Positions 24,801 to 52,800 of a stretch of DNA of 64,000 nucleotides are shown in pieces; position 1 is the stretch's first letter; every line of letters starts with the position of its first letter. The position numbers and the translations under genes were made by a program. Source of the stretch: Membranipora membranacea (lineage: Eukaryota; Bryozoa; Gymnolaemata; Cheilostomatida; Membraniporidae); NCBI GenBank assembly GCA_914767715.1, contig OU612066.1, forward strand, positions 10,857,001-10,921,000, given 5' to 3'. The notes beneath the pieces were generated by a model. The model was not told the origin of the DNA, did not search any database, and saw only the letters and a list, made by a program, of their open reading frames with translations.

Positions 24801-27800
24801 AAGGTTCAAAGAAAGGTGATGGAGCTAAAATAGGAGTTCAAGGTATGCTCTGCGATCAGAAACTAGGTTAGGTCTGTCAGCTGACCAGTCAAAACAACAA
24901 GTCATTCATCAGATCAATCACAAGAGATCGGCAGGCCTTCAATTTAACATGCCACAATATGATGGCGAGATTGAATTCTCTAGTGATTTTAACGGAGTAA
25001 ACATCTGTCGAAGTGCAATGTTTGATCAATCTCTGATTGGGCGGTCACAGTTTTCGCCTCTTGGCGTTTAACCTGCGATTATATAATATTAGCCTGGCAT
25101 ATCATTTCTAAAGCTATTCACGTGATCGCTGACTGATACGTACGGGAAATAACTTACCAGATAGACTTTGCCAAATGCTCCCACGCCAAGAGTTCCCAGT
25201 ATACTGATATCGTCCATCTTCATGTTACCATACTCGCCGGATCGAAGACATCTGCAAAGAGACAAGTATTTCAATTACTCCCAATAATGTGAACCTGCAG
25301 TCTCATAATGGAAGCAAGATCCATATCAAGGCATTATGCAAAACCATGAAAATCAAATTCAATCTTTGCTTTCTATAACATTTCAGCCATGTCCATTTCA
25401 AGTTTGATATGACAAATCTTTGCTCTGCACAATCATGTTGGCGAAATTCCACCTTGGCTTCATTGTTTTATATACCAGATTATTGTTATTCCCTGATGTA
25501 CATCATAGCAATCATGTAAATGAACTGACAGGGCAGAATTGAAAAACTCAGTCAAAATTTAAAACGATGAAATAAAATCCATATCATTGTGATACTTTGT
25601 CCGCACAGTAAACCAACAGACCACCCAGGCTGGCCCATCGACTTATCCCACTCAAGATATATCGACCTTAAAACAATTTTGGTATGTTAGAAATTCTGAA
25701 TTCGGTAGGCTCTACATGAACTCTGACCTTTTATATATCCTCTCCTCTTCCTCCTCAGCCTCTTGTTGTACGAGGCGAGATAACTGTAGAGCAGCCTCCA
25801 GATCGTGATATGACTGTGAGGTGATAACGAGACAGTCGACTGGATCGCCATCAGCTATCACATTATAAGGAGATCTGTATACTCGGCTACCACTACTACC
25901 TGTCTCAAATCTGCAGTGAGAAAATACAGCCGGTAAATAATCAGTCGATATATATACTTATATCGACATAATATCGTGGCCGAAAGATTATGGTACGGAA
26001 TAAGGCGCATGGAATGCAATGCATTTCAACAATAAAGAAAATTACATAATGTACACTTTAGTTTCAGTCAGAGATGAAGCATCTGTCATGAGATGGGAAT
26101 TTCCAGAAAATTGCATCATGGGATATACTTAACTTAGACACCCCTTCATTGAATCAATAAGGGCCTTATATTACTGCAAAATCATTTATAGCAACCCTCG
26201 TGAAAGAGGCGCTACCTCCAACTGCCACAAATGAAAGTAGGGCAAAATATTTGTGTCATTATTTCCAGTTCGCTTATTTGGAGGTATGGCGAAAGAAGTC
26301 ATATATTAAATATCAGTCTCGCAACAAATACCGATGATTACTGTGTCATGACGGCTGCCAAGATTTTGAGCTTGTGAAGCTAAGAAAATGTATTAAGAAA
26401 CTTATGCCATCCATTAATAAACAAATAAATGTCTATTTTTAAGCATAATTTTATCCGAATTGCAATTAATTACATCACTAGATCATTAAAAGGGTGTAAT
26501 TACCTTTAGAATCAGAGATAATGATTTTACAACATTTTAATGTACTTTTTCTCTAAATTATGTACAGGCATGGATAAGCTAGGGGTATGTAGAGTTCTGG
26601 AATCGTTAACACTTGGCCTTGATCAAGAAGACAAGAGAAGGCATGCTGTTATCAGTCACTTTTATGTTGTACTTTTACTGACTTAATTACAGCTGATAAT
26701 TAGGTCATTATGACTACTAAATCCAGTCTCAATATGGTCAGCACACAAAAATGTGCGGATCCATATTTATGTATACAAACGCCTATTATCTTGTGTTTTT
26801 TAACAACTATATATCTCAACAATATATATGCATGGACAGATTGAAAAACATGTTGATATCCTAAGCCTCAAGGGTTACAATCATTGTTTGAGGGAAGCCA
26901 TCACCAAGTCAGGCTTCTTTTTTTTACAATTTTTCTTTCATATAGTCTATTATAATCACCGACCGATGTATCATGACAAATGAGGCCGTGTGAAAAAATA
27001 AGGAATGGATTTGAATGAATTTTTTAAGGCTTATAGTTACTCAAAACTAACCTGGCTAAAGCCGGACCTCCAAAACAGGCTTCTTCTCTCTCGAATCTGA
27101 TGAACTTGGTCTCCCCTCTGGTGTCACTAGAAGCAGTCAGTTTTACCTGAAATATTTATCAGAAATTGATAATCATTCCAAGGGATAAGTAAAGATTGGG
27201 CAGGGTGGGAACATCATAGAGCACTTTTAAGATGCATTACTTTCTTTCATCATGTTTTCGTGTATAGAAACTTCCCATATTATATCATCGATATGTTTTA
27301 TTTTGTTCAGAAATTCATAAGCTTCACTCCTTACACTGCTCTAAGTCTAATCCCTCTTCCAAAAAGATTTGTATGACCAGGTAATGGTTAGTCTAAGTGC
27401 TCAGACTCGGACGCGCAGGGAGTTACTTGCGCAAGTAACTCCCTGCGCCTTGGAGTCTGAGCACTTAGACTAGGTAATGTTATGTCAAATAAATTGTAAT
27501 CTTAATATTTTATAGTAATCAGTTATTTTAATTTTCTAATGTGCTGTCAATTGGTCAAATACCTCAAAATTATAGGGTTCGTTGCTGAGCCCGAAATATG
27601 GCTTCCTATTCTGCCTTAAAATTTTAGGTGGTGATGTCACTGTATAAGTTAGGTATTTCTAACTCAACAAAAAGAATTAATAAGATGAGTGAACAAGCTC
27701 TAAAGCCTCAACTCAGGTGCTTGCACCCATCAGATTTATTGAGATAATTGATGACCTCAGTTACTCCTAACAATCAATCTTTGCAGTGTGCGAAAAATTT

Positions 27801-29542
27801 GGAAATATCTACAGTTATGTTGCAGTGGTATACGTATGATATATCAGGGACTAACTGTTGCCCCAATGACATATTGGGGAGAAGGGCGTTGCTGATTTAC
27901 TCATATTAGATTGCTTGCCCCACACGCTGTACATCTTTTAATGCTCGCTTACTGACTCACAAAATTAATCATAATCAGAAAATGGGCATAAAATTCCCAT
28001 GAAATCAGGGCCCGCTCCTCGCTGAATAACTCAGACTGATGCACTCGATAAACTTCATAGACATTACGATAATTTATAAATGATATAACATTTTCTATTC
28101 TCTTGCTATTGTTTGGCAGCAATAATTGCTAATTATCGGCCCGGCAGCAGTTTGTTACAGTAATTATTACACCAGGCGCTGCTGTTGTTGTTGAGGGAAC
28201 CAATAAGGCATCCACGAAAACAATTGTGTATTTTTCCCAGTGAAGGGCAACAATATTGTTGTCTTGTCCTGCCTCGGGGTTATTGCATACGATGCCTGGA
28301 CACCATCAGGTTGTTGCTACTCACAAACACAAGATGGCGGAGGGTAATAAGTGAGCATTGATTATACAATTATGATTGGATACCAAAACATTGGCTTGTG
28401 ATCTGGTTTGCGTGTGTCAGTGCACAGTGGGGATTATCTTTGGGCAAACAAGTAAAACAACACCAGAAAGCAAACAACACCAACAAACAAACAACTTATG
28501 TCCCAAGGTGGCTGACCAACCTATATTTTTTTTATGCTTTAGATTATATTAAAAAAATTCTGATTGTGGATAACAACAAGTAAAGAAAGTTAACGTTTAG
28601 TCTGCAGTGAGCTGGTGGTTTGTTGAGCATCAAAACATATCTTGTAGATTTGACTCAGGGACGTTCATGGCAATGGAATGACATCATTTGCTAATAAATC
28701 GGTTGATTTCATAACCTTAAGAGCACCTTGCGTTTACTATATGTAAATGCATCAAAGACAAAAATGCTGAATCATAACACCCACCTTGCCAGAAGCGATG
28801 ATGTAGCAGGAGGACATAGGCTGACCCTGTCTGATGATCGTCTGTGATGGCTCGTAATATTCTTCTGCCATTAGTAAACTCAGCTTACATAACTTCTCTT
28901 TGGTCATCTCTCCAAAAAGCTCAGTTCTACAAGCAAAACGTAGAGGGCGAAGACCCATTAATTGTGCAAACGTGAGGCCATCAAAACAGTGAGCAAATTT
29001 TAAGTATGAAAAGTTGACACTGTGGCTGATAAGAACAAAAAGGCATGTTGCAGTGCAGCAGTGCGAAAAACTAACCTGTTCGGTAGAGCTCGGATGAATG
29101 TTGTGCGTTCGATGTGGGGATACTTCCATTCTGATATATTTGAGGAGATCTCAAATAGCGATCCTTCAGTAGCTGTCTTGCTGCACAGTCCGCTGTCTGC
29201 CCTGCGACGCTGCGCTACAGCATTGGATAAATGTCGTACATCAAGCGCAATGTTATTATTCAGATCTCTGCGCAGGGAACCTGAACTACAGAGTCTGTTA
29301 GGAGTCCCATCCCTGCTGAGACCTCCTCTGAGGATTCTCAGATCTTCGCTCACTGAGCATAAGGACTGCATATTTCTATCAGACTGGAGTCTTTGTTTGC
29401 GTAGCGTACTTCTGCGTAGTTTTGGAGTAATGGTAAACTCCACATGTTGGGTTGGTGATGGCGGAATGTCATCAAGGCTGAACGAATAGCTGACAGTATC
29501 TGGTGCCACCAAAAGGCTCTCCATATTATCCTTTTGAATCAT
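21870..29542 (-). CDS. PKG-type (AGC) protein kinase with a single cyclic-nucleotide-binding domain
   Basis: Ser/Thr kinase of the cGMP-dependent kinase family, 635 residues. Exons: 29542-29076, 28926-28785, 27146-27052, 25910-25728, 25251-25158, 24435-24293, 24046-23932, 23746-23627, 23322-23153, 22886-22764, 22413-22284, 21995-21870. Residues 1-155 are basic and disordered ([11 protein letters not shown]). One cNBD spans about 158-290: [20 protein letters not shown], then [11 protein letters not shown] and [11 protein letters not shown]. The catalytic core is intact: GVGAFG (318), AMK Lys343, alpha-C Glu360, YRDLKPEN (Asp437), DFG (455), APE (481). The AGC tail has SNFD and ends WKYF. Differences from PKG: no leucine zipper, only one cNBD, FGG for FGE in the pocket, Ser472 for the activation-loop Thr, and GTPSY for GTPEY. 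An in-frame TGA 15 nt upstream supports the ATG at 29542. Alternative 5' exons remain possible. Confidence 0.9.
27389..27472. repeat. Foldback element, family A copy 2 (near-perfect palindrome)
   Basis: The arms read tagtctaagtgctcagactc and its complement, continuing through gcgcagggagttacttg to the centre at cgcaag. The motif ggtaatg flanks both sides, a possible 7-bp target duplication. It lies in a kinase-gene intron. The ends match the family A element at 15544. Confidence 0.85.
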
Positions 29543-31722
29543 GTTCGTTCTCTTTCACCTTTGCAGCCAATCTTTGTTGTTTCGTTTGAGTGTGTATCCA
29601 CAAGGAACTTACTGTTGCTATCTAATATTTCATGTACGTACGTCAATGGAAAGAGGTCTTGTAAATTTTCAAAGCAACATCAGTTTGCTTAATGCAGAGC
29701 GTGTACACACATCAAGTGCTTTATAGGCGCATGTGAAAGCCTTACAGCATTATGACGCACATCATTATAGAATCCCAACACCTCATTACTGAGCGGAGGT
29801 AAGTACATAGCAGTGCAGAGTAAGCTTGCATCACTACTAAGACAACTCCATGCACATTACTTACATTTAATTTAATTTGTATAGTTTAGCCCAACCCACG
29901 GTAAAGTTATGATTCTGGGTGCAGGACTGCAGGACAAAAGCAAACTGCATCTATAAGTTACATGCATTCGCATACTGAATTCATTATTATTATATATTCT
30001 GAGCAATTTTTCATTGTTATTGAGAAAGCGGAAAAAAGGATTGCGGTCAGTGAGAAAGGATTGCGGTCAGTTGGAAGAGGTCCAAGCCTGTATTTCTTAT
30101 ATTGCCTCTATAACGATTCCTCATCACAACAATCTGGCAAAGCTGTTATGATGCCCACATACCTGGAGCAATAGGATACAAAACGATCTCTCACCACTTA
30201 ATCAAGCTGCGAAATATAATGTCTTATCAAAACCTCCCCTCCTCCCCAGATTACATCACCAATTTCATCTAGTTTGACGATGTATTGGAAATGATTAGGT
30301 CTGACTGAATTCTGAAATCATGTAATCATCTGAACCTCAGAGCTGCCAGTGACATTTTTAAGCGGTGCAAACTTTCATTTTATTGACGTAAACACGTCGA
30401 AGCTTACGAAGCAGACAGACAGATATATGGATATTGTTTCAGATGTTTGAAATATCTCACCAGTACTCAGATGTCTGGAGCCACGCGCCTCAAAATAAAC
30501 AGCGCAGTACAATTTCAGTCTGAGCGGTCAAATTCCAGACAAAAACTGGAGCTATACCAAGGAGAAAAATGCTTGACCTAGGACGTTTGCATCGCTTTTC
30601 TCATTGCAACACATTATCTTTTTCTTTTTATAGAGTTTTAAAATATGTGATCGTCTTAACAAAGTTGACTGTACGTGGGAAATGAAGAAAAAAAAGTCAA
30701 AATCTCCAGTCTTGGATCGTAGGTGTGTTTTGCAGAATAATATGCCATTTGTTTGATACAGAAGTCTGATACTGTCAGTTTAAAAACAGATCAAGAGATC
30801 GCTGACTGAAAGTGCATGCAGGTATACAGTATCACTGTAGAGGTGTTTATTCACATTAACGTAAATAGAGGAGTTCAATAAATTAGGTGTGATCACCCCA
30901 GCATCGTTTGCAAAAATAATTTCCAGGTAAAGAGGAATTAGATACGTAGGCCTATTTGTTTATAACGAGAGCCAATACTAGCATTATTATGACGTAGGAG
31001 ATTTCTATTGTTGGCAGCACTCAATAAATAATACCCGATTAACTATAAGTTGAGTATACAGCAGAATCCAAGCCTGGACTTGTATACCAAAGCTGATATT
31101 TGAGAGACTGTAAATTAGCCCATAAACATACGGGATATCTTGTAGAGATACTCGATCTGGTCTCATTATAGAATGGACTTTGGTTGACCTCTGGGAGGGA
31201 CTAATGGGCCATTCAAGCTGAGAATATTAAAATTAGGAACAATCCTCATCAATCAATTCCAAAAATTAATTTCATTATGTAATTAATTGTAATGAAACTG
31301 CAAATGTTTTTAATTGCCTGGAGTTCAAGGCATCCAAACTGCTTATCTTATCTACAACTACAATTCAAACAATAATAGCAGATGACTACTCACAGCGAAG
31401 TGTATGAGCAGGGGGGGGGGCATGAATCACAAACAGTCATTAAAATTCTACCCTTGGGTGTGCTCCTCATAAAATGGACACATATCTACGATTATGACAG
31501 CGGATATAGCCACCTAAATATATTTTTGGACTTTTATTATCTGTTACATCAGCAAATACTGGCAAGATCTCAATTTCTTTTACACCTGCATTAGAACTTA
31601 GCAAGCTACGGCCATTATAGCCTAACAGCCTTGACCTTGTGTGCAACCAGTAGAAAATTGTTTGATTAGTCTAGATAGAATTATACAATTAAACACAGCA
31701 TGTGAGAAAACCCAAAGATTAC
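29543..31722. other. Kinase 5' flank
   Basis: Upstream of the kinase start codon. It contains a two-copy 19-bp direct repeat (ggattgcggtcagt, 30038-30072). I see no exon with recognisable coding character. Confidence 0.4.
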
Positions 31723-31826
31723 CTAAATTAGCGGAGTTAGGCGTTACCGGCGCTCCTAATGTTCTCAGGAAGTCATTGTTTTGTTCGATGAACTCGCTGC
31801 TAGGAGGCTGAAAAGCCGGCTCAGAC
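31723..31826 (-). other. Orphan exon-like segment
   Basis: On the minus strand, a 104-nt open segment is bounded by acceptor accacag and donor TTTAG|gtaatc. It encodes 34 residues including SSEFIEQNNDFLRTLG and APVTPNSANL. It is richer in G+C than its surroundings and lies beyond the TMEM67 stop and 2.2 kb upstream of the kinase start. Entry phase is 2 and exit phase 1. It may be an alternative 5' exon of the kinase, for example spliced to a phase-1 acceptor inside its first exon, or a chance open stretch. The plus strand is closed by stops in all frames. Confidence 0.35.
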
Positions 31827-32331
31827 CTGTGGTATGTTTATCTAGATGTATTTTTACACCCCCAATAATCGTTATTAATTTAAGCACCTTTTTGTTCATT
31901 GAAGCTTCTGTATTGAAGTTTTCTGTTCCAAAGTCACAAACTCTATATGACTAAACATAACTAAAATGAGAATAGCTACAAAACTTGTAAAAAACGGCAC
32001 TCGGTAAGAAACTTTACATAATAACCCAAATAAAATCACAGTAATGCAATGTAAAAAAAAACTAAAACAAACATTAAACAACTATATACAGGCTGGCGAT
32101 GGGATCTTGCTCAGGCAATCTTTACGGACGGGTTAGAAAAATGAGATCATAAATTTAAACTGATTGTCCTAAAATGAGGCAGTTCCTGGACAGGAGAGGA
32201 CAACCTTTAAATATAAAGTATTTCTCTGTTGGAAACAATAAGTAAAATATTACCAGTTACAACTATTAGCCAAGGTTACAGAGCTATTCGGCCAAAACTA
32301 CAAACCCTCATATGATGATGACGATAATTGA

Positions 32332-46381
<14,050 letters not shown>

Positions 46382-46852
46382 GTTGATTACTACTCTCACA
46401 ACCTGGCTACAAAAAACAACATGAGTAGCTATCAATTATGAAATAAATTCTTGCAAGCAATTCTGGTAATTTAAAGTTCCAATAAAAAAATTTCTTAATA
46501 AAAAGAGTAATGAATTTTGTTAAATTGGAACTTTTTATCTGAAAAAACTAATACAACTTTGTTTTGAGGGTACTCCAAAGTCATAAAAATAACTTGAAGA
46601 TAGGTCAAATAATACAATAAACCTATAATATCTGATCATTTACTAGGTCAAATTACAGGGTTCAATAACTTTGTAATGTAAAACCCAGTTTACATTACAA
46701 GCTGAGGAAGTTCCACCAGACTAGTCATGTCAAGATTTAAATGACTCATATTATTGATTAGTCTGGAATAACAGCACTTATCAATAGAGAACAGATCTAA
46801 ATCTATATGTTGGTGATGCTTTATGTGAGATAATCCATCTGCTCTGATCATC
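46382..46852. promoter_or_regulatory. Bidirectional promoter region of TMEM67 and ADAM17 homologs
   Basis: 471 bp separate the two divergent start codons. The region is AT-rich. It contains an inverted repeat, aaagttccaat (about 46474) and attggaacttt (about 46524), flanking an A/T spacer. I see no clear TATA box. Promoter function is inferred from position. Confidence 0.55.
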
Positions 46853-49800
46853 ATGAGGCTGTCAGCAACAGTGTATCTTGGAGCTGCTTGTCTCTGCTGT
46901 ACTCTACTAAATGGGGGACAGCAGCAGGTGCTTGCAGGTGAGTGCCTACACTTTAGAATCACTCATCATTGCAGCTGCTTTGGACACTAAGTGAGTTGAT
47001 TAAGGTTTCTCCTGGACTTACCTGTAGGTGCCTGGTAAAATTCAAGTGATTAACTTCCAGGACTAATCAGATTTACAAACCATATTTCACTACTATAGTC
47101 TGAGTATAGTTAGTCAGCCCTCTTTCAATTCACTTCTGTTTCTGCTTTCAGACCTTACAGAAAAGCTCAGAAGATATGAGACCATTCATCCTTCCAGTTT
47201 TATCGGCGCAAGCTTCAGTAGATCTAAGCGAAGCACAGCTCATCATTATCAGAAACCATCAGCAATAGAGAGGCTAGAAGTTAATACATCTGAAGGCAGG
47301 TCAGTGAGAGTAATATTCTCGGATCTGTTGTTATCCACCCGAGTCTTTTGTTTGTGATGTGAGATGAATTGAGTCTATGCATAAGGCCTCAAAGACAGTC
47401 CTAGAACTCTCAAAACTGCCTTACAACGTCCTCAGACTGCCTCACAACAGGCCCTATGATACCTTCACGTACCCGCCGCTAGCAACTGCTCAAGGTGTCC
47501 TTTCAGTACTGATACACAAATTGTGATGACAAGGTTGCCCTGCCCATAAGGCACCCCTATTCCTCCGCCCATTCTTCGGGATGCGGTGAGTGACTAAACC
47601 TTGTGATTTTGACAAACTGAGCCACATGCTATAATAGTTTTCTCACTCCTTGCCAAACTATACTGTGGGATGAGCCTTTGTTACAAGTGGGGATTAACTA
47701 GCTATAGGCCTATGGACAATTAAACCCCTCTCAGTTCATTGTTTTCAGTTGCAACGACAAAACAAGATTGTGTTGGTTGTAATTGAGGATGATGAGGACC
47801 AAATATTGCTACCCTTTATAAACATTAACTTAAATATGGTTTATAATAATGTTTGGAGGTTGACGCACATTTTTTTCCAACTTTGTAGACGTCTTAAGTT
47901 GCTGCTAACAGAAAACAAAGATATACTAGGTCCAAGCTTCTCAGTCTCCATAGTTAGAGGTAACGGCAAAGAAGAGCCACTGAATTATAACCCAGATATA
48001 TTCTACACGGGTGTTGTTGAAGGTTAGTTGCATATGTTAGTTATGGGCCTACTGATAGACTTCACAGTTAGGACTAGCATTTACGGGAATATCATAAAAC
48101 AATCTATCTACCACCAATAACACCTTGTAATATGGAGAATGAGTGCTTGTGCGCCTACGCAAGATAATCAATGTAAACATGTTACAGTGCCAAATAACTA
48201 TATCATGGATATATCTTGAAATAAAACAAAACAAAGATGTGGTAGTTTGATTGTTATAAAACCGGTCATAATCTTTGTAGGAGAAGCCGGGTCCCAAGTA
48301 TTCTTACACTGGGAAACTGACAATGCTATAACTGCCAAGATAGAACTACAATCAGAAACTTATTATATTGAGGTGAGCAGACTGATTTAAATTTAATCCT
48401 CAATCAAAACTGGAATCAAGGATTAACAAATATTGTGTTTTGTTATTATCTATATTTTTGGTTGTACTTGGTTTTGTAAGTAGCTCTTTTTATTTCATTG
48501 GAACCATTTTTGAACATTCCGAATAAATTGATTGTGATATATTTTAGCCATCATATCCACATTTACCACACAGTAGTAACTACACGATGATAGCTTATAA
48601 AGCTTCAGACTTGCTACATGGAGACCAAACTGGGTGAGTAGAATTATTTTCCTTTATCTCATATTTCACCACCCTGCAACGAACAGGGAAAAAAATCTTA
48701 ATACTTCTATGTAATAAATATTTGATAGCAGGCAGTATTACACAACCATTGAGGGTTGAGAGTTAGAAAGGTTATTTATAGCGAGACTTTTTTAGGATAT
48801 CGCTCGCACAAGTATTATATTTACATGCCTTAGATGTTATGGTGCTGATTGCTAAGCAAAGCGTACAATGTTACCAAGGGTATAAGGAACAACATAATTA
48901 TTGTCGGTGTTATATATTTTTCTAACTTCGATTTATTATTTTGATGCAGGAGCCATTGTGGAGGAGTGAAACCCGGTGTTCATATGAATGAGGAGGATAT
49001 TCAGAAGTACTCAGATGATGCTCACAAAGTACTGAATCTCACTCTACCTGTCGATGATAAGAGCCAAAGTAGGTCATAGAAAAATAAAGAAGCTCCTTGT
49101 CTTATTGTTCTGCATTGGTTTAAAGTTGGCTAGTAATGCTGGATAATGTACAATTTTGAAAATGTGAGATATTAGATGCTGCATTGGTTAACAAGTAGCT
49201 GGTATCGGTGAATAAATTACAATTTTGAAAATGTGAGAGATTTGGTGCTGCATTTGTTAACAAGTGGCTGGAATTGTTGAATAAAGCGCGATTGCAAATG
49301 TGAGAGATTTGGTGCTGCATTGGTTATAAGGAGGCTGGAATTGATGAATGGTGTGCATATTTGAAAATATTGGAAATGAGGGGCTGTAATCCATAATAAT
49401 CAGCTGTAGGTTTTTGTCACAGTGAAATATCATTGATACTATGTCAATGTTTCTCAATAAGTTTATGTTTATATAATATGTCACAGGTCGAAAGAAAAGG
49501 CAATCGGACTCCTCAGGTGAACGAAACACATGTGGCCTCCTGGTAGTCATAGATACTAAGTTCCTTACAGGAATAACTAATGGTGATACAGACAGGGCGA
49601 CTAACTATGTGGTAAGCTTGAATTCAGAGGAGAGATATAAACTTGAGGATGCTTGGGGGCTAGGACAATCAACCTTGCAAACTCCCCAATGGGGCTAGAG
49701 CTCTCGACACCTGTGGCATCGAAGGTCTTGCTGTTTCGCTACCCCACCATCAAATTTTATTGGGAAGCATCAAGGTCTTGCCCTGTTCTAAATGTGTCTA

Positions 49801-52800
49801 TCAGTTAGGTTTCATTAGTCTGAGCTTATTCCTTCCTAGATTTGACAGTCCTTCAGAATGTCTCAGCTGGTGTGATGTATTGTTTTAACTACCTCTTTGA
49901 TCTTACTACAATTTCAGGTTGATCTTATCGGCAGAGTAAACGGGATATACAGGAAAACTTATTTTGGGGACAATTATGGCTATGGATTTCAGATCGAGCA
50001 AGTATGTGTTTTTTTGTTGTGTTTCCTTGGTATATTTATAAATGTAAATTAGGCAAGTGCACATAATTGAAATGATCAAATAGTCATTTCCGCCTCATTT
50101 AGTAAATTTTGTGCCAAATTCCAATTCTAACTTTTTGATAAAACACTCATATCAGAGTCCGTGTGCTGTAAAGTGAGGTCAGAGATTTGAATCTTGTAAA
50201 GCGCCCATATCTAATATTCCGCTGTAATCCTCTAAAACTGCAATTTACTCAGTTGCAATATTTTTGATGGAACTCAAATAAATGTAAAATTCATTGCTCA
50301 TACAGATTGGTTAATCACTTACAACAAAGTTCTATCCCATATCAGTACCAAATAGTGGAGAACCATCAGCTCTTTAGCTGAGATTATCTTTGTAGCCTAA
50401 ACCCACCTTGAGCCTCCAAATTAGAACCTCGGTTATATATGTTTTCATTTTCAGATCAAAATTCATGATACATACTCTAATGACTCAGACCACTATAACT
50501 ATGGAAAGCGGAATGTAGATGCAAATACTGAACCTAATCCTGTCAATGTTCTATTGGATGTAAGATTCCGTCGCCTATGTTTGCAAATGTCTGCTACTAG
50601 AATAAGACAATTTGGAGTTGTTTGTCCACAAACAGTGTTGTTTTCCTTCCTTCTGAAAGTTCAGTGCAGTGCAAAGCTAGTGTGACCCAACTAATGCTTG
50701 ATTTTCAATTTTGGCTGGCGCTCTGCTACACTCCGATTGGTTGAGTCACTCACGCGTGATCTCGTTTACTGGACTGACGACTCCAATTTGCTTTATTCCA
50801 GCAGCATGGTGGTGTCACACAAACTAACATGTTTGACACTAGTGTTTATCTAAAATAATCTTGTTTTCATGGCTTCCTAAAGCGTTCCGATTGTTTTCAG
50901 ATTACATTCGACAATCGCACTTGCAGAACTCTGAGCTGCAATGCAACCAAATCGAGCAATTGCATAGCACCTAATTGCGATGAGAAGCAAATGCTGAATG
51001 TAAGATTTGCATGTGGTAGAACTGTATAGGCTGGGTGCTGAGACAGACTTAGACTGTAAACACTGTCCAAGCACTCAGGCTACAAAGCCCAACTGAAAAA
51101 TCTTAATCAGTTCCCTTAGCTTGAGTTCACAGCCTTCCCGCTGATGATGGAGTGAGGGGCTAAAACTCAGGCTAATATCAATTTTGTGCATGCTGTTGTG
51201 TTTGTCAAGCTTTCATAATTCTTTTCCTTCTTACACTTACTTTCCACAAATGCAACAAAGTTCTAACTGCTTCCAAATCATCCCTGAACACTTAATGAGT
51301 TTTGAGGAATTAACTTATGCATTACGCATATACTTATGGTAATTGATAAAGTAAGCCACTATGCAGAGCTTTCAATTCGGGAATCGCCTCAAATATATGA
51401 CCATGAACACTGTTACAATTTCGGTATAATTGGATCTAAAGGAATTTCTTCCCATCAGATTTGCCAATGCTTTCAACTAACGTCATTCACATATCTTTCT
51501 AAGATTGGCATCTACCTAGCCACTAACCACAAATCCTTATTTAAGTCATAGGACTGTGTGCTCTATCTATAACAAGCTGAAAAGCTACCAGCCTTTATTT
51601 TTTAACAATTATTTTGAAACAAAACAAAAGCTAAAAGCCTAATTTGCTCAAATGGCCTTGGAATTGGCTTATGTAATGCTGTCACAGTGCTGCTTACTTA
51701 AAAAGTCACACCTGTCTCGTCAGCTATTCGTGGCTGTGGTGATGAAAAATTTTCTACTGCTATCTTGGGATTGTTTTGTTCAAATTGATGCCTCCTCGAT
51801 TACTAAAACTGTTCCTATACGACAATCATATTTTGTGTGTTTCCAGGCATTTGGCCGAGTTGACAAGACCGGTAACACAGACTACACACAATTCTGTTTG
51901 GCACATCTGTTCACAGCATATTCTTTTAAGAATGGTGTTCTTGGCCTAGCTTACATAGCATCATCATCCAGATCAACATATGGTGGGATATGCTCTAAAT
52001 GTAAGTAGCCCATATATCGAATAAATATCCTCAGTTTCCGTTTAAAAGTTTACACTATTGATGTAGGTAACTTGTGAACTTATCTATCTGAATAGTGTGC
52101 ACATTTAGTTTCTAGAATTGTCATAGGTCCAAATACCTGATATTTCATATCTTATGGAACTAAACCGAATTCTCAGCTTTGTTGAATATTCCATTGATAT
52201 AATATTGAGGTATTTTTTCATCAAACGATAGTACCGCCCGCAGGTAAGTCTTGAGTGCATGTCGTCAAATCCGCCGCTGACTCATGTGGGGATAAAGCTC
52301 ATCTAAACTTGGTTTTATTGAGTTCTATTAGTACCAACCATAGACTTAATATACTAAGCAAGTATTTATTTTCTTTTAAGTATATTAGGTCTATGGTACC
52401 AACTCTAATGAAAAAGCTTATTAAAGTTTCTTTGAACCTAACCTATTATCATGCTTATTATGTTCAACATTTAAATTGCTTAATATTGTGAGGACTTTTC
52501 ATTATTATTATGTTGCAGAGAGGGTTATCCTCTCGTTAGCACAAGTCTTTCGACCAATCGAACACCCGCCACATGCCCTATAACCATGCCTTCCAGAAAC
52601 CCGGCTACTCTTTATATCTTGTACACGTCTTAATACCTTTATATTTTTACTTCAAACAATGCAGTGGACCTCCAGTATTTTTAAAGTCCTGATCCGCAAG
52701 GACCAGGCTAGGATGACTAGTGTGCCAGTACCATATCAGGAATTATTGCCGGCACTGGGAATCAAAAATGGGCATCAAATATCACAACTCCGTGCCTTGA

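Noticed and set aside
29022-29489. 155-codon plus-strand open frame
   Set aside because: Antisense shadow of the first kinase exon.
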